Shown here in pieces: positions 55,616 to 64,000 of a stretch of DNA of 64,000 nt. Made by a program: the position numbers and the translations under genes. Under the pieces are notes generated by a model that was given only the letters and a program-made list of their open reading frames with translations, searched no databases and was not told the origin of the DNA. This DNA comes from Meconema thalassinum (Eukaryota; Arthropoda; Insecta; Orthoptera; Tettigoniidae), in NCBI GenBank assembly GCA_946902985.2, contig OX336398.1:235956362-236020361 (forward strand), read 5' to 3'. The stretch's first letter is position 1. Every line of letters begins with the position of its first letter.

Positions 55616-57417
55616 AATAATTAAGACACGAGTATGTTTATAAAACGAGCGTAGCGAGTTTTATAATTTCCATACGAATGTCTTAAATTTCATTATAGAC
55701 GAACTGCATACGACTGTTTATGTTCAACGATAATTATGACTATATTATATGTTTCAACATACTTATTCATAAATATCTGTGGGATTCAGTTAAGTTACTA
55801 CAGTTAGTGAACAGGGCTTTGCTAACTGAACATGGCTCATGCGTGGGTCAAAGCACTTCGAAAGCAGAGACCATTTACTTTGCTTGGCAATGCTATTGTT
55901 TACAGCCTGCATGATGTCTAGTGCCGATCAAAACTAGCATTCACTAATATTGTCACCGAAGTCGTTTGAAAGCAATGTGCTTTGTAGAAATTGCAGCTGG
56001 GGGTATTAAGGTACAATGCTATTTCTTGTCTCATATTCGCCAGTTTATTTATGCGAACATATGGGACTGTACACTTTCCATGTCGGTAATTTACATAGAA
56101 GGATGCCGTGTTGCTAACTTCTGGACGTAGATTCATAAATTCTTGCATATGTCATAGTATTTTTTTTGTTACCGTAAAGGTTCGTGCTGATTTTGTCTTT
56201 GTGTTTGGGATTGTAACTACAATGGTTGATCCGATATCCAATTTGAATTTTCAAATCATGTAAATCATGTCCAACATGTTCGATTTTCAGCGCATATGCG
56301 AAGGTATCCTTACCTAATTGGTCAATGAATGAGCTCTGATTGGCTGAGAAACAGTCTCATAATGAACAAGTAGTTCCGTGAAGAACTATACAGCCTATTT
56401 TCATATATCCTACTTATGTTAATTGCCACTATCAACATACAGAATTTCAGTTTGATTGCTGTAATAGATTCGTAGATATTGAGAACCGTCTAAATATTTC
56501 GGATGGTCGCCATGTTGGATTATATATATATAGGTCCTAGAGTTATGTTCTGTTACATGAAGATTATTGTGTACGTGTAGCATTCAAACTTCAGTCGCAT
56601 GATTAGGACACAAGAAGATTTTAAAATTTCGCACAGCTGGATCTTGTGGTTATGGAAACAATTGAAATAAAATAGATGCCAGTGCATTACAATGTGTATA
56701 AAAATTTCCTGTACCAAATTTATTTGCTTTTGGAACATCAAATCGCGAGAAAGGTATATTTAAAATATTCAAATTCGCTTGGCCACCATGTTCGTTTTGC
56801 AGTTAACCGGTTTTTGAAAGTCTTGTAGATGAACGTCCAGTAGTGCCCTTTATCTCCGTACAAAATTTCAGGGTGATACCGCTAATAGTTTCAGAGATAT
56901 AGAATGCCGGTGAAATATTTCGCACAGCCGTCATCTTGTGGTTATGTAAACAATTGAATGAAGTTAGATGTTGGTGCATTACAATGTGCATAAACATATA
57001 CTGTACCAAGTTTTATTGCGTTTGGTTGGTTAAATCCGGAGAAACGTCTATTTCAAAGTCGCCAATTCGCTTGACCACCATGTTGGTTTTGTAGTTACCA
57101 GTTTTTCAAAAGTCACATAGGTGAACTTCTAGCAGTTCCCTTTATCACCGTAAAAAAATTCTGGGTGATATAGGTAATAGTTTCGGAGATATTGAATGAT
57201 GGTGAAATATTTCGCACAGCCGCCATGTTGCATTGGTGAGACGTAACAAAATTTGAAGGTCACGATGGGGGGTACCGGAATAGTGCTATGAAAATACCGA
57301 GTTTCATTGAAATCGCTCCAGCCGTGTTGAAGTTATTAGGGACACACACACACACAGACAAAAGGTGATCTCATAAGCCTATTTTTTCAAAATTTGAAAA
57401 TAGGCTAAAAAGAGTAC
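55616..57417. mobile_element. inner element with 9-bp target duplication and terminal hairpins
   Basis: Flanked by TATAATGAC at 55607-55615 and 57418-57426. The left end carries a long imperfect palindrome (about 55620-55690) with a perfect core ATAAAAC-GAGCGTAGCGA-GTTTTAT. The right end carries AGCCTATTTT...AAAATAGGCT at 57387-57415. The interior has repeated modules of about 290-300 bp with TTTCGCACAGCCG, CATGTTGG and GTGCATTACAATGTG (56620-57240), then an (AC)n tract. No transposase and no classic TIR. A 9-bp duplication would fit Mutator-like elements. Confidence 0.6.
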
Positions 57418-57436
57418 TATAATGACCCTGACGTAT

Positions 57437-57636
57437 CTTTCCTTAATTGGGGTCGCCGGAGCCATCCAGTCTCATTGTGGTTTTGGCCGGGGATTTAGAG
57501 CCGGATGCCCTTCCTGACGCCACGTGATTTTTCAGGTAAAAATTCCACCCTGCTTAACCGGGATTCGAACCCTGGCCGTCCGGGTGAAAGACGAGCAGCT
57601 AAGCCACTACGCCATCACGCTCCCCCATACAGTTTT
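57437..57636 (-). mobile_element. tRNA-headed SINE with 9-bp target duplication
   Basis: Minus strand: A box TGGCGTAGTGGCTTAGC and B box GGTTCGAATCCC, then a body with GGATGCCCTTCCTGACGCC on the plus strand near 57504-57522. Target duplication CTGACGTAT lies at 57428-57436 and 57637-57645. About 200 bp, apparently full length. Confidence 0.88.
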
Positions 57637-57799
57637 CTGACGTATAATATTTACATTTCGACATCGTGGAACATAAAACAGTATTTCTGTGGTGTACTTT
57701 GTCTTATTAAAACTCAACCCTTTGTAAAAGGGAAACCTGTGAAAACGGGAAAATAAATCCATAAGGATTGCGTTCCGCTTTACGCAAGTTTTGCTGTAT

Positions 57800-58102
57800 T
57801 ATGTTGTGGGAGAATTGAGCGTTTAGGTAAAACTAGGCTGGTATCCGCTCCGCCGGCAGCGCGGGCGAGGTTTATAGCCCGTGTCACCAGGGACCACGGC
57901 GCACTTTTACTGCAGCAGTGAGCGATGCAGAACAATCTTACTGCAGCCCACAGTTTTATGACGCGCTCGTGCGGCCACTTTGTGTTGTGCAATGTGCTTG
58001 TCCTCGCTCCACGTGCAAGTCAGTCTCTCTTCTAAAGAACCTCAGAGCGGTAATTTATATGATTCCGCTTCTTAATGCTTGACACTTAAATCCAACCTCG
58101 AC
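57800..58102. other. spacer, no gene seen
   Basis: GC content is slightly raised (57840-57990) but there is no convincing gene or element end. Confidence 0.5.
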
Positions 58103-58111
58103 ACAACTACA

Positions 58112-58391
58112 GCGGCCCCGGTGGCCTAGTTGGTAGCATGTAAAAGAACATTCCACTAATTCAACTTGTGTGAAGCTAAATTTTCAGGTTAGATTTCGTT
58201 GAAACGCTCTATCAAAGTTCCAACGTTCACCACTAGGTGTCAGTGTCTTCTGGTAACGAAAGTTGGAACTGAAATTGAACGGAACTTATAGCTCACCCCA
58301 TGGGTGTCAGCTTGAAGCGGCTACAGCCTCTGGTGAGCCGAACATGTCCTCGGACACTCCCAGCAATAAAAGCCATACGCTAAATAAATAA
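58112..58391 (+). mobile_element. type B SINE, internally deleted, with 9-bp target duplication
   Basis: Begins GCGGCCCCGGTGGCCTAGTT (A box), jumps at 58140 directly to GTAAAAGAACATTCCAC, so the B box and part of the middle are deleted. The 3' half has AACGTTCACCACTAGGTGTC, GGTGAGCCGAACATGTCC and AGCCATACGCTAAATAAATA. Target duplication ACAACTACA lies at 58103-58111 and 58392-58400. Confidence 0.9.
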
Positions 58392-58400
58392 ACAACTACA

Positions 58401-59604
58401 AGGAGCATTCATAAAGTAAGGTACAAGTGACAAATAATGTCCTTCTGCCTTTTGTTAAAATAGTACAATACCTTTAGTTATTTGGATGTTACAAAATTAG
58501 AGGAACAAATACCCGTCTCGTTATTTTATTTTGGTTTTGTTCATTTTTTTTTTAATCTATTTTATTGCAACTTGTTTTAATATCTCCATTTTACTGTTTC
58601 ATATACTTACTTTCGGCCCTTCTTTCATCGAGACGTAACAAAGACCCAGTCCCGTAGTCAAGGGAATCAATCTTCTTCTTCTTCATCTTCTCAGTCTTTT
58701 TCCACGTCACGTACTTTGCTGGATTATTCTCTTTAATAAATGTCTATCCCATGTTTCCTCCTTTTCCTCAGAGGTCCCTGCAACCTTGTCTTTCCCTTTT
58801 CCTCTTCCTTGAACGCTCAATTTCCAGATTTCCAACTCTTTTTCCCCACGTAGTCCTCCTCTCTACTCTCTTGGACCTTCAGTCCTATGGGTCCCACTTT
58901 CACTGCTCCTCTGATGTTATTATTCCTTATTCAATCTCCCTCAGGGGCTCACAACTTGTGGGACGTGGGTTGGCGACCACGGGACCCCAGCTGAGTCCGG
59001 CATTGCTTCCTCTTACTGGTGTTGGGCTCCTTCTAGTTCTCCTTCTTGTCGGCCTCCCTTGGTCAACTCTCGTTCTCTTCCGACTCCGACGGAATTAGTG
59101 TGTCCGAGGCTTAGGGAGTCCTTCACATTCACGCCTTAATTGGCTCTTGTCTCCTCTTTCCTGACACCCTCATTCTGTGTGGGGTCAGCCTTCTTTTTCT
59201 TTTCATGATATCTCGTGCCTTCTGCCCAAAGCCCTCAAGTAGTCAAGGTATATGTAGCCCCACCACTTCTGGTGCACCCTGGATTGTGCTACACCATCAA
59301 GGGCTTACGGCTGGTTTGTTTGGGAGTTGGCGACCCCGAGGGATTCCTGAGCTGGGTCCAATTTTCCCCCTTTTTCCACTGACTTTGGGGCGGGCCCTCT
59401 CCTCTTTCCCTTTCCTACCTGCCTTACATGGCTCTCCTTCAATCCAAGTTCCTCAATTCTCATTTCCCGATGGTTGAGGGCATTTCCTTTCCTCCTGACT
59501 TTTCTCTCTCTTATTTCTTTCTTTTGTCCTTGTCTTCTTCTAGCCCGTAAGTTTTGTAGTTAGTTTTAGTTGTAGTTTCATTTTCACGATCACAGAAACC
59601 ATTA
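58401..59604. other. pyrimidine-rich stretch, possible retroelement 3' UTR
   Basis: From about 58620 the plus strand is strongly C+T-rich. Two loosely similar blocks recur: GTGGGACGTGGGTTGGCGACC (58960-58981) and TTTGGGAGTTGGCGACCCCGA (59319-59339), each followed by a GAGCTGGGTCC- or GCTGAGTCC-type word. Open frames (58751-59098, 59205-59477) follow the composition and show no domain. The stretch ends in the SINE-like tail at 59605-59660. Confidence 0.35.
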
Positions 59605-59660
59605 GGGGCCGATGGCTGATAACCTAGATGGTAGGCCCCTTAAGAAACAATATTATCATC
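59605..59660 (+). mobile_element. retroelement tail (GGGGCCGATGGC...AGGCCCCTT, ATCATC)
   Basis: The GGGGCCGATGGCTGATAACC...GGTAGGCCCCTT hairpin followed by ATTATCATCATCA is a recurring 3' terminus of insect retroposons. The hairpin arms GGGGCC and GGCCCC are intact. Confidence 0.5.
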
Positions 59661-59882
59661 ATCACCTTATTCTATCCTTTGTTGTCACTCCACTCATCCA
59701 CCTTAACATTCTCATTTCTGCCCCTTCTATATTTCTCTCTTGGGCTTTCGTTATCGACCAAGTTTCTGCACGATAGACTAACTTCCTTTCAGCCTGCCGC
59801 TGACCTTCTCACCTCCAGTTCTTCCAAACACTGTTTACCCTGTGCAGTATTTCAGTCTCCAGTCCCCCACCACTTCGCACGT

Positions 59883-60287
59883 AGCGGCTTCGGTGACCTT
59901 CTATTCCCAAGGTCTTGGATTCCAACCCGACCCAAGTCGTCGGATTTTTTAAGAGCGTTAAAATCCCTCAGTTTGCCTTCCTTCGGAGGATAGGTAAAGC
60001 CGGCGGTCCCATGTCATAAATTTACGGCATGTAAAAGAACCTTCCACTTCACACTTGTGTGAAGCCAAATTTTTAGGTAGATTTCGTTGAAACGCTTTAT
60101 CAAAGTTCCAACGTTCCCCACTAGGTGTCACTGACATCTGGTAGCGAAAGTTGGAATTACTTCGAATTTGAACGGAACGTGTAGCTCACCCCATGGCTGC
60201 CCTCATAGAAGCAGCTACAGGCTCTGGCGAGCCGAACGTGTCCTCGGACATTCCCGGCACTAAAAGCCATACGCTAAACAAATAAAT
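59883..60287 (+). mobile_element. type B SINE, full-length structure
   Basis: Head GCGGCTTCGGTGACC with a degraded A box and a B box-like GGATTCCAACCCG. The centre shares CCTTCCTTCGGAGGA and CCCATGTCATAAATT with the type A SINE; the 3' half and AGCCATACGCTAAACAAATA tail match the copy at 58112. No target duplication was found; its 3' end abuts an RTE fragment. Confidence 0.8.
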
Positions 60288-60690
60288 AATCCTGTAACAC
60301 CACATTTCTCCTCTTTTCTGCTGCGCCAACGGCCGGCTCCGTGGCTAAATGGTTAGCACGCCAGGCTTTGGCCCGAAGTACCCATGGTTCGATTCCTGGC
60401 CGAGCCGTCAGGGATTGTAATCTCCTGGAGTTAATTCCCGTGGCTCGGGGACTGGGTGTATGTGACGTCTTCATCATCACTTCATCCTCATTACGACGCG
60501 CAGGTCGCCCACGGGCGTCAACTAGAAAGACGTGCACTAGACCTCTCCGGAGACCACACGATTATTATTATTGCGCCAACAGTCCAAGTTTCACTTCCAT
60601 AGAGCGCCACGCTCCACACAAAGGCTTTCAAAAATGACTTCTTAATTCCTAAATCTGTATTCCATGTCAACAGTGACATTTTCTGTAGAA
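60288..60690 (-). mobile_element. RTE LINE fragment (third copy), split by a SINE
   Basis: 60288-60330 and 60581-60690 match the 9255-9440 region of the RTE copy (landmarks CCTGTAACACCACATTTC, AGTCCAAGTTTCACTTCCAT and CAAAGGCTTTCAAAAATGAC). A 14-bp piece is missing near 60308. It encodes only a short piece of the C-terminal domain. Confidence 0.85.
60331..60571 (+). mobile_element. tRNA-headed SINE with (ATT)n tail, 9-bp target duplication
   Basis: A box TGGCTAAATGGTTAGCACG and B box GGTTCGATTCC are both well preserved, and the tail is four ATT units. Target duplication TGCGCCAAC lies at 60322-60330 and 60572-60580 inside the RTE fragment. Its clean ends make it the youngest-looking SINE in the window. 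Confidence 0.93.
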
Positions 60691-60704
60691 ATTTTTATAT
60701 CATA

Positions 60705-61212
60705 TACTTTGATTGGTTGGTTCTTAAGTTTAGGGGCTGCGACAACGCGGTCATGTAGCCCCGTGTACTTTTGGTGTGTGTAGAATCTGTCTGATAACCG
60801 GTGTAATTGTGATGACTGTATTAGTGTGTGTTATCTGTTTATTAGTTTTAGTACTGCAACTTAGAATTTTTCAAATAGTTCCTACTTTTGCCGCCATGCG
60901 CCACCATCTACGACTACTAGGCCAAGTTCAGAACTTAGCTACTAGACGCCATCGCAGTCGGCTCTTGGCAACGAACGTTGAAACCTAGGAGCGTTGTTTA
61001 CATTCTTAACCTATCCAATTTAGGTTCACACAGGTGCAATTAGTGGAAGGTTCTTTAACATGCCATAAATCTATGACATGGGACCTTCAGCTTTACTTCC
61101 CCTCCGAAGGAAGGCATACTGAGGAATTTTAACGCTCTTAAAAAATCCGACGGCTTCGGCCGGGTTTGAACCCGCTATCTTAGGCATAGAAGCTCAGCAT
61201 GCTACCGTCTAC
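60705..61212 (-). mobile_element. type A SINE, full-length, minus strand
   Basis: Read right to left: head with GGTAGCATGCTGAGC and B box GGGTTCAAACCCG (61167-61180); centre with CCTTCCTTCGGAGGGG and CCCATGTCATAGATTT; 3' half with AGATAACACACACTAATACA and GGGGCTACATGACCGCG; tail AACCAACCAATCAA. It matches the split copy at 30221 along its whole length and defines the family. Confidence 0.88.
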
Positions 61213-62088
61213 GTATCATATATATTATTTCAGCAGTATAGATCCCTCCTGCGGCGCTCACAAGCGACCGATCGTAACAAATGATCATTCAAATGAAAGA
61301 GAATAGACATTAGCAGTGATGAATTGCACTATAATTTCATAAATATCAATTTTGTAAGAAGTGAGCGATTTGCAAATACTGTTGCTGTAGGAAAATACGC
61401 GACATCATTGCTGTTCTGTTCGCATTTTGGCCGTAGGGACGCCTGTTTCATGTCCAAAATATTAAATGTTATTTCACTTACAGGTTCACTGTCAATCAAT
61501 GGACTCGGCACACGAACGATATGTGTTTGAAATAAAACCATAACAACCTTTCTCCTTAAGTCTCTCATTATAAACATATTAGGGAAAGTGTGGTTTATGA
61601 ACATTTCTCGCACGGGTCCAATAGTTATATTATAATGGCGTCGTGCTCAATAATTTGCCACTGGAGTTAGATTGAAGAATCATTTGTTGGGTTTTGCTGA
61701 GGTGGCAAACCAGTATCTCCTTATGAGGGGGAATGCTCGCCGATCAAGGATTTAAAACTTTCTTGACTGAGACGTCTGGTCGTGGAGTTACTAGACCGAA
61801 AGTTACGAACTCATTTCTGTGCAATGACATTTCGCAAATCCCAGCGGACCTCAGTACTTGTGTAGTGGAAGAAGCGCGAGAAATCTTGTGTGTCACAAAT
61901 TCTGTTTCCAAAGCTTTCACTGGCTGCCTTCCCCAGGGGAATGTCATTACAGATACTGTGGATGCACATCTGCCAGACTCTCGTCTTCTCAAGTCCCTTA
62001 ATCACAGGAGTTATGAGCACTAAATGAGCCCCACATATAACTGACAGGTGACCAAATACGCCTAAAAATACTCATCTCTTTATGCAAT
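61213..62088. other. spacer with an unassigned ORF
   Basis: No repeat family is recognised. The plus-strand frame 61733-62023 (96 codons) starts MLADQGFKTFLTET. A (V/L)ADRGF-type motif is common in DDE_Tnp_4 transposases just after a catalytic Asp, so a decayed transposase piece is possible, but the rest does not follow that family clearly. Frames at 61324-61613 on both strands are unassigned. Confidence 0.3.
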
Positions 62089-62157
62089 ACTAGCAGTGGT
62101 ACCCGGCTTCGCCCGGTCGAATGATCAAGTCTCCTTAGCTCGCTACTCTGATAATGA

Positions 62158-63298
62158 TATTTATTTATTTGGTTGTTAGTTAGTTAGCTATGTATTTATT
62201 TAGTCAGTCAGTTAGTTAGTTAGTTATCAGGCAGTTAGTTAGTTAGTTAGATATCAGGCAGTTAGGTAGTTAGTTAGTTAGTTATCAGGCAGTTAGTTAG
62301 TTAGTTAGTTATCAGGCAGTTAGTTAGTTAGTTAGCTAGTTAGTTAGTTATCAGGCAGTTAGGTAGTTAGTTATTTAGCTAGTTAGTTAGTTATCAGGCA
62401 GTTAGGTAGTTAGTTAGTTAGTTAGTTAGATAGATAGATAGATAGATAGATAGTTATCAGGCAGGCAGTTAGTTAGTTAGTTGGTTAGTTAGTTAGCTAG
62501 TTAGCTAGTTAGTTAGTTCGTTCGTTATCAGGCAGTTAGGTAGTTAGTTAGCTAGTTAGTTAGTTAGTTAGTTAGCTAGCTAGTTAGTTAGTTGGTTAGT
62601 TAGTTAGTTAGTAATCAGGCAGTTAGTTGGTTAGTTATTTAGCTAGTTAGTTAGTTAGTTAGTTAGGTAGTTAGTTAGTTATCAGGCAGTTAGGTAGTTA
62701 GTTATTTAGTTAGTTAGTTAGTTATCAGTCAGTTAGTTAGTTAGTTAGTTTGTTAGTTCGTTAGTTAGTTATCAGGCAGTTAGTTAGTTAGTTAGTTAGT
62801 TATCAGGCAGTTAGGTAGTTAGTTAGTTAGTTAGATAGATAGATAGATAGATAGTTATCAGGCAGGCAGTTAGTTAGTTAGTTGGTTAGTTAGTTAGCTA
62901 GTTAGCTAGTTAGTTAGTTAGTTCGTTATCAGGCAGTTAGGTAGTTAGTTAGCTAGTTAGTTAGTTAGTTAGTTAGCTAGCTAGTTAGTTAGTTGGTTAG
63001 TTAGTTAGTTAGTAATCAGGCAGTTAGTTGGTTAGTTATTTAGCTAGTTAGTTAGTTAGTTAGGTAGTTAGTTAGTTATCAGGCAGTTAGGTAGTTAGTT
63101 ATTTAGTTAGTTAGTTAGTTAGTTATCAGTCAGTTAGTTAGTTAGTTAGTTTGTTAGTTCGTTAGTTAGTTATCAGGCAGTTAGTTAGTTAGTTAGTTAG
63201 TTATCAGGCAGTTAGGTAGTTAGTTAGTTAGTTAGTTAGTTAGTTATCAGGCAGTTAGGTAGTTAGTTAGTTATCAGGCAGTCAGGCAGTTAGTTAGG

Positions 63299-63340
<42 letters not shown>

Positions 63341-63510
63341 TCAGGCAGTTAGTTAGTTAGCTAGTTAGTTAGTTATCAGTTAGTTAGTTAGTTAGTTAGT
63401 TAGTTAGATAGATAGTTAGTTAGTTAGTTAGATAGTTATCAGTCAGTTAGTTAGTTAGTTCGTTAGTTAGATAGATAGTTAGATAGTTAGATAGTTATCA
63501 GTCAGTTAGG

Positions 63511-63564
<54 letters not shown>

Positions 63565-63612
63565 TCAGGCAGTTAGGTAGTTAGTTAGTTAGTTAGTTAT
63601 TTATATATTGAT
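62158..63612. repeat. TTAG tetranucleotide array with 401-bp higher-order duplication
   Basis: TTAG/GTTA units interrupted at intervals by ATCAGGCAG, and by GATA, GCTA, GGTA and TTCG variants. The variant order from about 62430 to 62830 repeats at about 62831-63230: GGCAGGCAGT recurs at 62460 and 62861, 401 bp apart. This shows segmental duplication on top of slippage. Confidence 0.92.
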
Positions 63613-64000
63613 TTATTTATTTATTTTTTATTGAGCGTTGTACATTACAGTATGATACTGTGCTTAAAGCCTTTGCTACTGATCAGCGACACTCTTGCTG
63701 AAGTAGGGATAAGGTTTCTGTCGGTGAAGAACTCTGTATTTTATATCAGATATTTTACCTGTTCGGGAGAAGCCTCTTTAATTACCTGCGCTGTATTGTG
63801 ACCAAAGAATTTGTGACGCTGTGCTTAAGTTTGTTTGACGATGATGTATTGTTAAAATAAGCTCCTGGAGGTGCGTCATAAATCATGCCCTTTGTCTTTC
63901 TTCTCATGACACAGTAATACCATCATTAATGAATCTCTCATTAATTTCTTACTGTTGCACTTTGAACGGTTTTTCTAATGGTAGAGCCCTTGTTTGACTA
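63613..64000. other. window edge, no gene seen
   Basis: Unique-looking sequence, probably the internal part of the Helitron-like element. No frame or terminus can be assigned before the window ends. Confidence 0.45.

Larger units (their letters stand above)
54989..57796. mobile_element. pogo-like TIR element carrying two later insertions
   Basis: Left end CAGTTAAACCTGCCTAAAA; right end, inverted, CAGCAAAACTTGCGTAAAG, with ACGG/GCGG following. TA flanks both (54987-54988 and 57797-57798). Its 2.8 kb includes a 1.8-kb inner element (55616-57417) and a SINE (57437-57636), leaving about 0.8 kb of its own DNA. A plus-strand frame at 55110-55349 has no clear domain. The TIRs are imperfect, so it is old. 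Confidence 0.65.
62090..64000 (-). mobile_element. Helitron 3' terminus, minus strand; body extends to or beyond the window edge
   Basis: Minus strand: a hairpin-forming CCGGGCGAAGCCGGG (62103-62117) is followed by TACCACTGCTAG, and the next base is T. A GC hairpin about 10 nt before a terminal CTAG, inserted before T, is the Helitron 3' signature. The upstream part (rightwards) is the TTAG array and 63610-64000, without a Rep/helicase gene in view. The extent of the element is therefore unknown. Confidence 0.65.

Noticed and set aside
58751..59993. Leu/Ser/Pro-rich frames
   Set aside because: The plus strand is pyrimidine-rich, which produces such frames without coding meaning; no domain was recognised.
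62158..63612. Telomeric repeat array
   Set aside because: The unit is the tetramer TTAG with ATCAGGCAG interruptions, not the TTAGG pentamer.

Overview
This 64 kb window is gene-poor, repeat-saturated eukaryotic DNA. The types of repeat point to a large-genome arthropod, most likely an insect: several LINE clades, BEL/Pao, mariner, Harbinger-like and pogo-like DNA transposons, tRNA-headed SINEs with (ATT)n tails, Helitron ends, and TTAGG/CCTAA telomere-type pentamers. The species cannot be fixed from sequence alone. I see no convincing multi-exon host gene. The only non-transposon coding candidate is a 58-codon ORF at 49054-49230 followed by two AATAAA signals.

Layout. 60-3840: a GAAA/CAAA microsatellite and a minus-strand Jockey-like LINE with overlapping ORF1 and ORF2. 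4377-5312: a pogo/Tigger-type TIR element flanked by TA. 5800-12210: two minus-strand LINEs, one heavily decayed (5800-8930) and one RTE-clade copy that is almost full length (8930-12210). 12655-17335: about 66 copies of a 70-bp satellite, its left part organised in a 346-bp higher-order repeat. 18259-21347: an internally deleted mariner, a MITE and a Harbinger-derived element with dense subterminal repeats. 21895-24750: one LINE copy rearranged into a twin-priming inversion. 27448-29718: a Helitron-like element with repeated modules.

30221-48702 is a four-level nest. A SINE is split by a complete BEL/Pao retrotransposon (LTRs 30705-30975 and 48404-48665, 5-bp target duplication). The BEL is split by a Polinton/Maverick-like element (34567-46230, 6-bp target duplication AATGTC). 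One arm of the Polinton-like element carries the 3' end of an R1-type LINE. The Polinton-like element is the most unusual object here: a giant palindrome with arms of about 3.5 kb, each carrying the C-terminal part of a protein-primed family B DNA polymerase. Only one side has the N-terminal part, no integrase, ATPase or capsid gene is visible, and TTAGG-type telomeric tracts and a tRNA-like module lie inside both arms.

48703-64000: the small ORF, a second RTE fragment, several TIR elements (Tc1-like relic, hAT-like, long-TIR foldback with an inner element), a 112-bp satellite bounded by its own inverted unit, and a pogo-like element containing a further element with a 9-bp target duplication. 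Then come several SINEs with clear target duplications, including two families that share a 5' half but differ in the 3' half, and finally a Helitron 3' terminus next to a 1.45-kb TTAG array with a 401-bp higher-order duplication.

No operon or host pathway is visible. The functional logic is that of mobile DNA: polymerases, endonucleases and transposases, nearly all broken, plus their short non-autonomous passengers. Positions of element ends are read by eye; those with target duplications or TIRs are firm to a few bases, the others are approximate.
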